DNA of 34,560 bases from Facklamia sp964471435 (lineage in GTDB: Bacteria > Bacillota > Bacilli > Lactobacillales > Aerococcaceae), in the NCBI GenBank assembly GCA_964471435.1, contig CAYYGA010000014.1, positions 1 through 34,560 of the forward strand, written 5' to 3'. The translations under genes and the position numbers were made by a program. This document shows positions 1-8,012 of the stretch, one piece after another (within the stretch, counting starts at the first letter, position 1; each line of letters starts with the position of its first letter). The notes under the pieces are model-generated. The model made no database searches and was not told the origin of the DNA. It worked only from the letters and a program-made list of their open reading frames with translations.

Positions 1-339
1 TTAATATTAATGACAGCGCTTTACTACACAAACGGTTATACTAGTCTATTAGATTCCAATCGATTGATTTATAGTAAATGCCCCTGTAGTTTATATCCTA
101 TTTTGTTAAAATCTGATTGAAATATTTTAGTCATTTTTCGTTTACCTTTTGATTCAGTGATTTGTTCATTCATCTACACTTACAGTTGCGTGGGGTAGCT
201 TAAGTATTTAACTGAATTATCTATTACTGCATTTCATGCAACCAATACTTGAGATACTATATATTGTGCTTAGTACACTTTAAAAATAGCTTAAGCAAAA
301 AATCCTCTCCAAAGAGAGGATTAAAATTATATATTATAT
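1..339. other. Intergenic region, no gene seen
   Basis: No open reading frame with a convincing start is visible on either strand. The stretch is AT-rich. Its only clear signal is the hairpin terminator at its right edge, which belongs to the GcvT-like gene on the minus strand. It may contain upstream signals of a gene beyond the left edge, but I cannot identify any. Confidence 0.5.
297..322 (-). terminator. Rho-independent terminator of the gcvT-like gene
   Basis: Perfect 9-bp stem AATCCTCTC/GAGAGGATT with the 4-nt loop CAAA. On the minus strand it is followed by a run of six T. It starts 17 nt past the stop codon of the GcvT-like gene. Confidence 0.9.
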
Positions 340-1395
340 TTATTTACTATTTTGTACTTCATCTGGTAAATAATTGGTACGGCGAGTATCATCGGTGTCA
401 TAGAAGATACGGTCCTGGGTAATAGCATTATATGTTTTTCCGCAGCATTCAATTGTGATAGGTAAATTACGGGCAACTTTTGAAGTATCAACTAGAATAA
501 AGCCGATATATTGTTCGACTGTATATCCGTAAGTAAAGCTGGTAACGCGTCCTACTTCCTGACCGTGATAATAAACGGTTGATTTTTCAGGTTGAATATC
601 TACTTCTCCTTCTTCAGGATCAAGTAAGCGGAAGCCGCGAAGACGCATATTTGTATCTTCAAATTCTTGAATTGCTTTCTTGCCAATAAAGTCTGTATCA
701 TAGTCTACAGACCATCCGAATAAAGCTTCCTGAGGTGTCAGGCCTTCTAAGTCACTCATCAATACGAAACCTTTTTCTACCGGTAAGCTTTTAAGAATAA
801 CGTCTGTTTCCATTTCTTTGATATTATATTCTTTTCCAGCTTCTAATAAAAGCTCTCTTAAGCGATCAGTTTTATCTGGATGGAGGTAAATTTCAAAACC
901 ATATTCACCTGTAAAGTCAGAACGTGCTATTTTTACATCAAATCCATCTATTTTATTATCTTTGATAGAAAAGAATTCTTGATCGCCTAATTCTGCTTCA
1001 ACAATTTTTTCTAACACTAAAGGTGATTTAGGACCTTGTACTGCAAACATGGATACTTGGTCTGTAATTTTCTTAAATTCAACTTGAGCATCACCTTTAT
1101 TCTCATTTAATACAGCCAACAATTCATCTACATATAAAGTAGAAATCCAGTACTGGTCTTCTGCTAAACGGAATAGAATAACATCATCAACAATTTTACC
1201 CTCTTCGTTCAGCATTGTTGTATAGACGCCCTTGCCTACTTTAGTTTTCTCAATTGAGTTAACAAAAATAGTATCTAAATATTTAGCGGCATCGGCTCCT
1301 TTAACATCTACTAAATCATGCGTAAAGTCATAAAAACCTACACCATGGCGAATTGTTAAATGTTCTTCACGACGAGCTTTATCAGTTTTTAACAT
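340..1395 (-). CDS. GcvT-family aminomethyltransferase-like protein (folate-binding)
   Basis: A 351-residue protein of the GcvT/YgfZ aminomethyltransferase superfamily, which passes one-carbon units to tetrahydrofolate. The family features seen are an N-terminal folate-binding domain with the NEEGKIVDDVILF segment (the Asp that matches the catalytic Asp of GcvT), a GEYGFEIYL motif near residue 165 and a C-terminal barrel domain with GRVTSFTYGY. The C-terminal signature lacks the usual S-P of true T-proteins, and no gcvH, gcvP or lpd is nearby. It may therefore be a paralogue, such as a folate-dependent demethylase, rather than the glycine cleavage T-protein. The start is set by AGGAGGAAATATAATTT before the ATG. 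The gene is monocistronic, with its own extended -10 promoter and terminator. The fold is secure; the substrate is unknown. Confidence 0.8.
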   Translation of the reverse strand: MLKTDKARREEHLTIRHGVGFYDFTHDLVDVKGADAAKYLDTIFVNSIEKTKVGKGVYTTMLNEEGKIVDDVILFRLAEDQYWISTLYVDELLAVLNENKGDAQVEFKKITDQVSMFAVQGPKSPLVLEKIVEAELGDQEFFSIKDNKIDGFDVKIARSDFTGEYGFEIYLHPDKTDRLRELLLEAGKEYNIKEMETDVILKSLPVEKGFVLMSDLEGLTPQEALFGWSVDYDTDFIGKKAIQEFEDTNMRLRGFRLLDPEEGEVDIQPEKSTVYYHGQEVGRVTSFTYGYTVEQYIGFILVDTSKVARNLPITIECCGKTYNAITQDRIFYDTDDTRRTNYLPDEVQNSK

Positions 1396-1487
1396 AAATT
1401 ATATTTCCTCCTATATAAATGACTCAAACAACAAATAATAACTTACAATAATTACTAAGAGTTAATGAAAACCCTTACTTCAATATT

Positions 1488-1496
1488 AGTATAACA
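1488..1496 (-). promoter_or_regulatory. Extended -10 promoter of the gcvT-like gene
   Basis: On the minus strand the sequence is TGTTATACT, an extended -10 (TG-N-TATACT). No good -35 is present, which suits the extended -10 class. The predicted 5' UTR is about 85 nt and ends in a strong AGGAGG Shine-Dalgarno. Confidence 0.5.
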
Positions 1497-1678
1497 ACTT
1501 ATCTTTAAAAATCCATTAATATGCTTCCTAGTCAAGATTGTTAAATTTATTGTTTTTATTTCTTTTCTTACATAAATTTTTAGGAAAATTTTATTTAAGA
1601 ACTTTCATTATGAGATTGACTTGAAGACTCACTTACATATTATTTAATCAAGAAATTAAAAGTTTAAAAGCATAATGA

Positions 1679-1707
1679 TTGCCAATACACGCTTTATTTA
1701 ATATGCT
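1679..1707 (+). promoter_or_regulatory. Sigma-A-type promoter of the FMN reductase gene
   Basis: TTGCCA, a 17-nt spacer and TATGCT, about 36 nt upstream of the ATG at 1744. A GGAGGG ribosome binding site lies in between. Confidence 0.5.
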
Positions 1708-1743
1708 TTTGATAAATAATTAATAATTTTTGGAGGGATTAAG

Positions 1744-2328
1744 ATGAAAATAGGAATTATTACGGGAAGTATTCGTGATATGCGGGTTAACCTTGATGTA
1801 GCAAAATGGGTGTTGGAAATTGCGCAGAATTACGACATAGATGCCGAGTTTGAAATTGTGGATATTAAAGAATTTGATTTACCTATGCTTAATATGGAAT
1901 CTCCTTCTGTATTAAATAAAGATTACCCTGATGAACGAATTCAGCGCTGGTCTGAAAAAATTGATTCATTAGACGGTTATATTTTTATAACACCTGAATA
2001 CAATAAAGCCCCAAGCTCCGCCCTTGCAAACGCCATTGACTCTCTTAGCTCTGAATGGGCCAACAAAGCTTGCGGGTATGTTTCTTACGGTTCCAAATTA
2101 GGGGTTCCGGCCGTCCTAGCTCTTCGAACGAAGATGATTAATTTCATGACAGCCAATGTCCAGGCATATGCAACACTTTCTCTTGAAGATGACTTTATCG
2201 ATGAACGTGAATTCAAACCTGCTGATAAACATATCGAAACCGTCCAACTGGTTATCGACCAAACAGTCAGTTGGTCAAAGGCTTTAAAAAATGTCCGCAC
2301 TAAGAATCAACTAGATGAAATAAACTAA
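1744..2328 (+). CDS. NADPH-dependent FMN reductase family protein
   Basis: A 194-residue flavodoxin-fold protein of the NADPH-dependent FMN reductase/azoreductase/chromate reductase family. It is expected to be a cytosolic FMN-binding oxidoreductase. The N-terminal beta strand and phosphate-binding loop read GIITGSIRDMRVN, which matches the family's GSxRxxSxN FMN-phosphate loop with one variation. The PEYNKAPSSALANAID segment near residue 85 is the family's PEYNxSxPxxLKNAID signature. GGAGGG lies 7 nt before the ATG. The gene stands alone between its own promoter and a strong terminator and is divergent from the gcvT-like gene. The electron acceptor cannot be told from sequence; quinones, nitro compounds, azo compounds and metals are all possible. 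Confidence 0.85.
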   Translation: MKIGIITGSIRDMRVNLDVAKWVLEIAQNYDIDAEFEIVDIKEFDLPMLNMESPSVLNKDYPDERIQRWSEKIDSLDGYIFITPEYNKAPSSALANAIDSLSSEWANKACGYVSYGSKLGVPAVLALRTKMINFMTANVQAYATLSLEDDFIDEREFKPADKHIETVQLVIDQTVSWSKALKNVRTKNQLDEIN

Positions 2329-2337
2329 TATAAAATT

Positions 2338-2390
2338 AAACTTCACCAGCACTTTTTTTTGTAAAAGTGGATGATGAAGTTTTTTTATTT
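2338..2390 (+). terminator. Bipartite hairpin terminator, probably bidirectional
   Basis: Nested stem AACTTCA/TGAAGTT with inner stem CACTTTT/AAAAGTG, followed by seven T. Read on the minus strand the same stem is followed by TAATTTTATATT, so it may also end pip transcription from the opposite side. Confidence 0.8.
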
Positions 2391-2446
2391 TTTGAGAAGT
2401 TATATTTATAATTTTATCGATGCTTTTGAAATATTGCCGGCAAAAT

Positions 2447-3400
2447 TTAACTAGGTAAGTAGACCTTTTTCAAATAATCCATTTCCTTCACAAGTTCAGT
2501 CAATAAAGGCGGTTCGAAAGGAGAATGGCTGGCGAATGCTACAATATTTAATTCAGCATGCGGGCATGCCTGCTTCAAATCATAGGCACCTGACAACCTA
2601 CAGTCAATATCAAACCGGCCATGATAAACAGCCATAGGGATATTTTTTAATTTATATGCACGGTTTAAAAGGTAATTATCCTCTTCCCAAAACATCTTAT
2701 GATAAAAATAATGAGCTTCCAACAAACCTCCCGCAAGATCGCCAGGGGTAATCTCAAACCCGGGTTCTTCCACTTCCATTTTCAAAATGGAGTTTTCCCA
2801 ATCAGACCATAGTTTACAAGCCTGGTTAGATAAGTCTGGGTCATCTGACCTCATGCGTTTATAGTAAGCTTTCACCAAGTCATTTCTTTCTTCAAGAGGA
2901 ATAAAATTTTTAAACTTTTCAAAGCGATCAGGATATATTTCTGAGGCCCCGTATTGGAAAAGCCAGTCGACATCACTTTGGCGACCTAAAAAAATGCCCC
3001 GTAAAACTAGATGCAGCACTCGTTCGGGATAATGAATAGCGTAAGCTAAAGCTAGAGTCGAACCGTAAGAACCACCAAACACCATCCAACGGTCAATCTC
3101 TAAGTGCTGACGAATTTTTTCTATATCTACTACTGAGTCTAATACAGTGTTTGCGTTGAGCGATAAAAATGGTGTACTTTTCCCGCTACCTCTTTGATCA
3201 AAAAGAATCATCCGGTAAGCTGTTGGGTCAAAAAACTGCCGTGACTGCGGTCCAACAGACCCTCCTGGACCTCCATGTAAAAATATAAGTGGAATACCTT
3301 TGGGATTACCGCACTCTTCCACATATAATTGATGGCCGTCTCCTACATCAAGATAAAAAGAGTGATTGAGTGGAGTATTTAAATAAGGTTCAGCAGGCAT
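2447..3400 (-). CDS. pip: Proline iminopeptidase (prolyl aminopeptidase), family S33
   Basis: An alpha/beta-hydrolase of 317 residues that removes N-terminal proline from peptides. The oxyanion motif HGGPGG is at 42-47, DQRGSGKS is at 68-75, and the nucleophile elbow is GGSYGS with Ser111 (Tyr replaces the more common Trp). A C-terminal GRFDIDC supplies the likely Asp and FASHSPFEP the His. No signal peptide is seen, so it should be cytosolic. The start chosen is the ATG at 3400, preceded by AAAGGAGAAACC. An in-frame extension of 14 codons to 3442 lies inside proC and has no ribosome binding site. Only 10 nt separate it from the proC stop, so the two genes are cotranscribed and form a proline-recovery and proline-synthesis pair. 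Confidence 0.93.
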   Translation of the reverse strand: MPAEPYLNTPLNHSFYLDVGDGHQLYVEECGNPKGIPLIFLHGGPGGSVGPQSRQFFDPTAYRMILFDQRGSGKSTPFLSLNANTVLDSVVDIEKIRQHLEIDRWMVFGGSYGSTLALAYAIHYPERVLHLVLRGIFLGRQSDVDWLFQYGASEIYPDRFEKFKNFIPLEERNDLVKAYYKRMRSDDPDLSNQACKLWSDWENSILKMEVEEPGFEITPGDLAGGLLEAHYFYHKMFWEEDNYLLNRAYKLKNIPMAVYHGRFDIDCRLSGAYDLKQACPHAELNIVAFASHSPFEPPLLTELVKEMDYLKKVYLPS

Positions 3401-3410
3401 GGTTTCTCCT

Positions 3411-4229
3411 TTAAGCGTGGTTTTTTTCAATGGTAGCAGCAATTGCCTCTATAATAGCAGAACGAAAACCATGAGCTTCCAATTCCCGGACTCCCGCAAT
3501 GGTCGTACCGTGAGGACTGGTGACGGCATCTTTTAAGGCCCCTGGATGTTGTCCGCTGGCTAACACCATTTCTCCTGCTCCTACTACTGTAGCAGCTGCC
3601 ATCTCAATAGCCTGTTGGCGTGAAATACCGTAGTAGACGCCCGCATCTGACATGGCTTCAATTAATTGATAAATAAAAGCAGGTCCTGACCCCGCAATAG
3701 CAGTAGCTGCATCAAAAAGGTTTTCTTCAATATGACATATTTGCCCGCCAGCCTGCAGGAGAGTTTCAAATTCTGTGATAAGCTGGTGATCGATATCCGC
3801 ATCATAGCAGTAGGAAACGAACCCTCGACCAATCGCTACCGGAGTATTGGGCATGATGCGGATAATTTGATTATTATTTGGCATCATTTGATGCAATCTT
3901 TCTAAGGTAACTCCCCCCGCCATCGAAACCCAAGTAAACTGAGGCTCAGCCGGTATATCCGCTAATAATCGACGAAAAAGCCCTTCCAAATCTTTTGGTT
4001 TGACTGCTACAAAAACTAAACTTGAGCGTGTCAGCATCTCACTGGCGATATTTTCCATTTTTACGGCTGTGGCTTTTAAAGTTTGGGCCATGGCTTCAGC
4101 TTTTGAATGAAGACCGTCTGCCAAATATAATTCTAACTTGGGATATCTTTCTGCGATGGCCTGCGCCACTGCTGATCCCATATTGCCTACACCAATAATC
4201 CCTACTGCTTTTATTTTTTCAAATGTCAT
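3411..4229 (-). CDS. proC: Pyrroline-5-carboxylate reductase
   Basis: Catalyses the last step of proline synthesis, NAD(P)H-dependent reduction of 1-pyrroline-5-carboxylate to L-proline. The 272-residue length is normal for ProC. The N-terminal Rossmann motif is GVGNMG at 13-18, followed by PNTPVAIGRG and the C-terminal dimerisation/substrate region SGPAFIYQLIEAMSDAG, with the TSPHGTT stretch close to the end. The start is the ATG at 4229, with GGAG 8 nt upstream. A GTG three codons earlier overlaps the Shine-Dalgarno and is unlikely. proA and proB are not in the window, so the substrate must come from elsewhere, for example from arginine/ornithine catabolism. It is the first gene of a two-gene unit with pip. 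Confidence 0.95.
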   Translation of the reverse strand: MTFEKIKAVGIIGVGNMGSAVAQAIAERYPKLELYLADGLHSKAEAMAQTLKATAVKMENIASEMLTRSSLVFVAVKPKDLEGLFRRLLADIPAEPQFTWVSMAGGVTLERLHQMMPNNNQIIRIMPNTPVAIGRGFVSYCYDADIDHQLITEFETLLQAGGQICHIEENLFDAATAIAGSGPAFIYQLIEAMSDAGVYYGISRQQAIEMAAATVVGAGEMVLASGQHPGALKDAVTSPHGTTIAGVRELEAHGFRSAIIEAIAATIEKNHA

Positions 4230-4284
4230 ACCCTTCACTCCTACTATAATCTCTCATTTAAGGTTATTATATTTCTCTTTATGA

Positions 4285-4321
4285 CAAAAAGCTGTTCACA
4301 GACCTTACAGCCCGTGAACAG
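4285..4321 (-). terminator. Terminator of the thyA-dfrA unit
   Basis: Perfect 8-bp stem CTGTTCAC/GTGAACAG with a 14-nt loop. On the minus strand it is followed by CTTTTTG. It lies just past the dfrA stop and before proC. Confidence 0.85.
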
Positions 4322-4336
4322 TAATCAGCTTAATCT

Positions 4337-4831
4337 TTATTTTTTACGCTCCCAAAACTCAAAGCGGTGCGGATGTTTGTTGCGCTCATCCAACACACCG
4401 TCTTCAACCTTGACTAATTCAAATTCATCTTTATTAATATCCGGAACGAAAGTATCCGCCGGGAATTCTCCTTCAACCATCGTTCGTAAAATGCGGTCGA
4501 CATGTGGAGCAAAGGATTCGAAGACACCAGCGCCTCCAATGCACATTACTTCCTGGTCACTTGCTAATTCAAGTCCTTCTTCTACTGAATGAATTAACTC
4601 CAAACCTTCAATATCTTTACCGTACTCTTTATTAGTAGTCATGACGACTGTTTTACGCCCTGGTAAAAGACGACAGTCCATACTTTCAAAAGTAGCACGA
4701 CCCATCAACATCGTATGTCCCATTGTATGTTCTTTAAAGAATTTTAAATCATTGGGCAGGTTCCATTCTGGAATGTCATTATTATATCCGATACCGCCCT
4801 TTTCATCTTGAGCATATACGTAAGTAATCAT
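4337..4831 (-). CDS. dfrA: Dihydrofolate reductase
   Basis: NADPH-dependent reduction of dihydrofolate to tetrahydrofolate, recycling the folate oxidised by the adjacent ThyA. The protein has 164 residues. Family landmarks are LPNDLKFF with the substrate-binding Asp28, MGRATFES, LPGRKTVVMT, CIGGAGVFESF (NADPH-binding Gly-Gly) and the terminal HRFEFWERK. The Met20-loop segment reads IPEWNLP where the family normally has xPWxLP, so one Glu (residue 22) is inserted before the conserved Trp. The GRKTFES motif has Ala in place of Lys. The start is the ATG at 4831, preceded by AGGAGGAAAATTA. An 11-codon upstream extension runs into thyA and is rejected. The gene lies 22 nt after thyA and shares its mRNA. 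Confidence 0.95.
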   Translation of the reverse strand: MITYVYAQDEKGGIGYNNDIPEWNLPNDLKFFKEHTMGHTMLMGRATFESMDCRLLPGRKTVVMTTNKEYGKDIEGLELIHSVEEGLELASDQEVMCIGGAGVFESFAPHVDRILRTMVEGEFPADTFVPDINKDEFELVKVEDGVLDERNKHPHRFEFWERKK

Positions 4832-4853
4832 TAATTTTCCTCCTATTTTTCTT

Positions 4854-5795
4854 TTATACAGCAATTGGTGCCTTTATCGTACCATGCGGAGCATAGTTAG
4901 TTAAATAAATCTGCTCATTTTTTATTTGATCAATCGGAGCATTTCCTTCGATTACCAGCTGTGGGAGGCTTTTAGGTTCCCTTTCCAGTTGTGTCTGGAC
5001 GGCATCCAAGTGATTCAAGTAAATATGAGCGTCCCCTAATGTGTGTACAAACTCTCCCACTTCTAATCCCACTTCCCGTGCAATTAAATGCGTTAAAAGG
5101 GAATAGGACGAGATATTAAAAGGTACACCCAGAAAAATATCAGCTGACCGTTGATAAAGCTGGCAGGATAATTTTCCATCTGCTACATAAAATTGAAACA
5201 TATTATGACATGGCGGCAGAGCTGCATGAGGGACATCTTCCGGATTCCAAGCAGTGACAATATGCCGGCGGGAATCAGGATTAATTTTTAAGCCTTCGAT
5301 GACATTTTGAATCTGATCGATTGTACCCCCATCGCGTTTAGCCCATGAGCGCCATTGTTTCCCGTAAACATCCCCTAAATCGCCATACTCTTTTGCAAAC
5401 GCATCATCTGCTAAGACTTTTTCTTGAAACTTTTTTAGTTCTGTTTGATAAACTTCATTAAAGTCCGGATCTTTTTCTGCTCTTAAACCGAAATCAGTCA
5501 TGTCCGGCCCTGTATAGGAAGTGCTGTCCACATAACGCTGGAAAGCCCACTCATCCCAAATATGATTATTATGTTCCAATAAATATTTGATATTAGTATC
5601 TCCTCGTAAAAACCAAAGCAATTCACTTTTCACTAATCCAAAAGCTACACGTTTAGTAGTTAAAATAGGGAAAGATTCTCTTAAATCGTAGCGTGATTGG
5701 TAACCAAAGACGCTGATGGTTCCAACACCCGTCCGGTCCGATTTCTTTTGTCCTTTATCTAAGACATGCTGTAATAAATCAAGATACTGTTGCAT
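4854..5795 (-). CDS. thyA: Thymidylate synthase
   Basis: Methylates dUMP to dTMP with 5,10-methylene-THF, leaving dihydrofolate for DfrA. At 313 residues it belongs to the long Lactobacillus-type ThyA; an insertion of roughly 50 residues (about 88-138) is absent from the 264-residue E. coli type. The dUMP phosphate site SDRTGVGT is at 19-26, the catalytic Cys196 sits in LPPCHNMFQFY, and RSADIFLGVPFNI follows. The start is the ATG at 5795, with AGGAGG 10 nt upstream. The ORF can be read 21 codons further, but that stretch has neither homology nor a binding site. First gene of the thyA-dfrA pair. Confidence 0.96.
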   Translation of the reverse strand: MQQYLDLLQHVLDKGQKKSDRTGVGTISVFGYQSRYDLRESFPILTTKRVAFGLVKSELLWFLRGDTNIKYLLEHNNHIWDEWAFQRYVDSTSYTGPDMTDFGLRAEKDPDFNEVYQTELKKFQEKVLADDAFAKEYGDLGDVYGKQWRSWAKRDGGTIDQIQNVIEGLKINPDSRRHIVTAWNPEDVPHAALPPCHNMFQFYVADGKLSCQLYQRSADIFLGVPFNISSYSLLTHLIAREVGLEVGEFVHTLGDAHIYLNHLDAVQTQLEREPKSLPQLVIEGNAPIDQIKNEQIYLTNYAPHGTIKAPIAV

Positions 5796-5919
5796 AAGTC
5801 TGTCCCCTCCTGCCCTTAATAATGGTTTATTTAAGTTGATTCTACCTTGTAAAGGCATACAAGTAAAATAATAGGATTTTAGCTATTCAAGTAAAGCATT
5901 ATAAATGTAAGAAGCTGTT

Positions 5920-7842
5920 TTATTGTTCTAATTCACTTAAATATTCATAACGTTCGTATAATTCCAGAAGTTCCATTTCTTTTTCATCCAATTCGCTTTG
6001 CAGATCCATTAAACGAACTGCATCACTTGCTTCTTTTACCATGGATGTATTAATGGCATCGATGCGGTTTTCAATTTTTTCAATTTTTTCTTCTAAACCG
6101 GCCCATTCCTTCTTTTCCTGGTAAGTCATACGCTGTTTTTTCTTTATACTTGAAGTTGCTGAATCTTCCGTTTCATTATTATCCTTATCAGCTGCCACCA
6201 GTAATTCTTTTTTACTTTCCCTTGCCACTTCTTTTTCCTGATCCGCTTTTTGGCTGAGATAATCAGTATAATTGCCCCAGAAAAGCTCAAATCGTCCGCC
6301 ACCTTGCAGTTCCAGTACTTGATCAACGGTTTTATCCAGAAAGTAACGATCATGGGAAACAATAATTACCACGCCTTCAAAGTCTTCTAGAAAAGCTTCA
6401 AGTGTTGTCAGCGTATCAATATCTAAGTCATTGGTCGGTTCATCTAATAATAGAACATTGGGTTCTTGAATTAACAGAGTTAGTAAATAAAGCCGACGGC
6501 GTTCACCACCCGATAAAGACTTAATTTGACTGCCGTGACTTTCACGCGGAAAATGAAATCGCTCCAACATTTGTGCTGCTGAGACATGTGATCCATCAGG
6601 CCGCTTAAAATCGTCTGCTACTTTCGTTAGATATTCAAGAACTCTCATTTCATTTGGTAAATCCTCATCCAGCTGGCGGTAATAAGCCATTTTAATTGTT
6701 TGACCCACTAAAAAAGTCCCTGCATCTAATTGATGATCCCCCGACAAAGTATTTAAGAATGTGGACTTTCCTACGCCATTATCCCCTGCAATTCCTAAAC
6801 GTTCCCCTTTTAAGAATGTTTTTGAAAAGTCTTTTATCACCTGCACATCTCCAATCGAGATGTCGATATTCTCCAGTTCCATAATTTGATTACCCATGCG
6901 CTGCTGGGTAAAATTAAACTCTATGTCATCTGAACTTTGATTACGATCAGAAATAGTTTGCTGCAAATCTTGAAAACGCCCAATTCTAGCTTCCTGCTTA
7001 GTCGTCCGGGCTTTTGCCCCTTTACGCATCCATGCTAATTCTTGTTCAAACAGGCGGTCCTGTTTTTGTGCCACTCGGCTCTCCACCGCTTCTTGTTCGG
7101 CACGTTTCACTAAATAAGTTTCGTAGTTACCTGTATATTCAGTAATCTTTCCAAAACGTAACTCCATGATTTTATTTACTACACGGTCCAGGAAATAGCG
7201 GTCGTGTGTTACTAATAATAGCGCACCTTTATAATTTGCCAAATATTTTTCCAGCCATTGAATGGACTCAATGTCCAAATGGTTGGTCGGTTCGTCCAAA
7301 ATTAAAAGATCCGGTTCAGCAATTAAGACCTGGGCAATACCAATCCGTTTCTGCTGCCCACCTGACGCATCCCCTACCCTTAAGCTTAAATCATTCAACC
7401 CCAACTGGGATAAAATAGATTTAGCTGAAATTTCTACATCCCAACCGCCTCTTAATGTCATCTCTTCACCCAGACGGGTAAATTCTTCCTGAAGATGCTG
7501 ATTATTTGGTGCAGCTTCTAATTCCAGTCTTTTTTTCTCATAGCGTTTCAGTAATTGAATTAAGGGAGCTTTAGAATCATAGACCGTATCTAAAATGGTA
7601 TAGTTAGGATTAAGTTGGGGATTTTGTTCCAGCAGAGCGATTTCATATTGATTAGGCTTACTGATTTCTCCTTCATCATAAGTATCTAAACCAGCAATCA
7701 CATTTAATAAGGAACTTTTTCCGGTCCCATTCGGCCCGATTAATCCAATACGGTCACCTGTTCTAATTGATAGGTCGATGCCATCAAAAAGCGTTTTTGT
7801 TCCATATGTTTTTCTTAAATTCGTGATGGTTAATTCCTTCAT
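5920..7842 (-). CDS. ABC-F family ATPase, Uup type
   Basis: A soluble twin-cassette ABC-F ATPase of 640 residues with no membrane segments. Members act on ribosomes; the Uup group is tied to translation and ribosome assembly and to suppression of transposon excision. Cassette 1 has Walker A GPNGTGKSS (36-44), signature ASGGQQKR (Ala for the usual Leu) and Walker B LLILDEPTNHLD. Cassette 2 has GDNGVGKST, LSGGERRR and LLLDEPTNDLD. The inter-cassette linker is rich in Arg and Lys. The last 80 residues or so are charged and predicted coiled coil, as in Uup. The start is the ATG at 7842 after GAGGAGTAATAAG. It has its own promoter and a 5' UTR hairpin. Antibiotic-resistance ABC-F proteins share the layout, but the C-terminal coiled coil favours Uup. 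Confidence 0.88.
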   Translation of the reverse strand: MKELTITNLRKTYGTKTLFDGIDLSIRTGDRIGLIGPNGTGKSSLLNVIAGLDTYDEGEISKPNQYEIALLEQNPQLNPNYTILDTVYDSKAPLIQLLKRYEKKRLELEAAPNNQHLQEEFTRLGEEMTLRGGWDVEISAKSILSQLGLNDLSLRVGDASGGQQKRIGIAQVLIAEPDLLILDEPTNHLDIESIQWLEKYLANYKGALLLVTHDRYFLDRVVNKIMELRFGKITEYTGNYETYLVKRAEQEAVESRVAQKQDRLFEQELAWMRKGAKARTTKQEARIGRFQDLQQTISDRNQSSDDIEFNFTQQRMGNQIMELENIDISIGDVQVIKDFSKTFLKGERLGIAGDNGVGKSTFLNTLSGDHQLDAGTFLVGQTIKMAYYRQLDEDLPNEMRVLEYLTKVADDFKRPDGSHVSAAQMLERFHFPRESHGSQIKSLSGGERRRLYLLTLLIQEPNVLLLDEPTNDLDIDTLTTLEAFLEDFEGVVIIVSHDRYFLDKTVDQVLELQGGGRFELFWGNYTDYLSQKADQEKEVARESKKELLVAADKDNNETEDSATSSIKKKQRMTYQEKKEWAGLEEKIEKIENRIDAINTSMVKEASDAVRLMDLQSELDEKEMELLELYERYEYLSELEQ

Positions 7843-7861
7843 CTTATTACTCCTCAATTCA

Positions 7862-7882
7862 ACTGGAAAGATTTTTTCCAGT
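7862..7882 (-). promoter_or_regulatory. Hairpin in the 5' leader of the ABC-F gene
   Basis: Perfect 8-bp inverted repeat ACTGGAAA/TTTCCAGT with a 5-nt loop, between the -10 and the Shine-Dalgarno. No T run follows on the minus strand, so it is not a plain terminator. An mRNA-stability or translational role is possible. Confidence 0.5.
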
Positions 7883-7903
7883 CTCTCTTTTTATGTGTCT
7901 TTT

Positions 7904-7912
7904 ATTATATCA
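7904..7912 (-). promoter_or_regulatory. Extended -10 promoter of the ABC-F gene
   Basis: On the minus strand the sequence is TGATATAAT, an exact TATAAT with the TG extension and no clear -35. It lies about 60 nt before the ATG at 7842 and is divergent from the protease promoter. Confidence 0.55.
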
Positions 7913-7986
7913 TAGTCCGTTCTTCTTGATTGAGTGGGATTTACACTTATTCTAGATTCTCTTTCTTTTGTCCCTTTCAGAGCCTA

Positions 7987-7995
7987 TGGTATACT
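7987..7995 (+). promoter_or_regulatory. Extended -10 promoter of the CPBP protease gene
   Basis: TGGTATACT is an extended -10. It ends 6 nt before the GGAGGTG ribosome binding site at 8002, so the predicted 5' UTR is very short, about 10-12 nt. Confidence 0.45.
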
Positions 7996-8012
7996 TTTTA
8001 TGGAGGTGTTCT

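Larger units (their letters stand above)
1396..1743. other. Divergent intergenic region with two promoters
   Basis: This 348-nt AT-rich gap separates two divergent genes and holds a promoter for each, listed separately. No further ORF or RNA gene is apparent. Confidence 0.6.

Noticed and set aside
3401..3442. N-terminal extension of proline iminopeptidase into proC
   Set aside because: There is no binding site for the longer form, whereas the ATG at 3400 has AAAGGAG at good spacing.
4281..4592. 103-residue plus-strand ORF over the dfrA 3' end
   Set aside because: It is antisense to a certain dfrA, starts inside the terminator hairpin and has low-complexity Ser/Asn composition.
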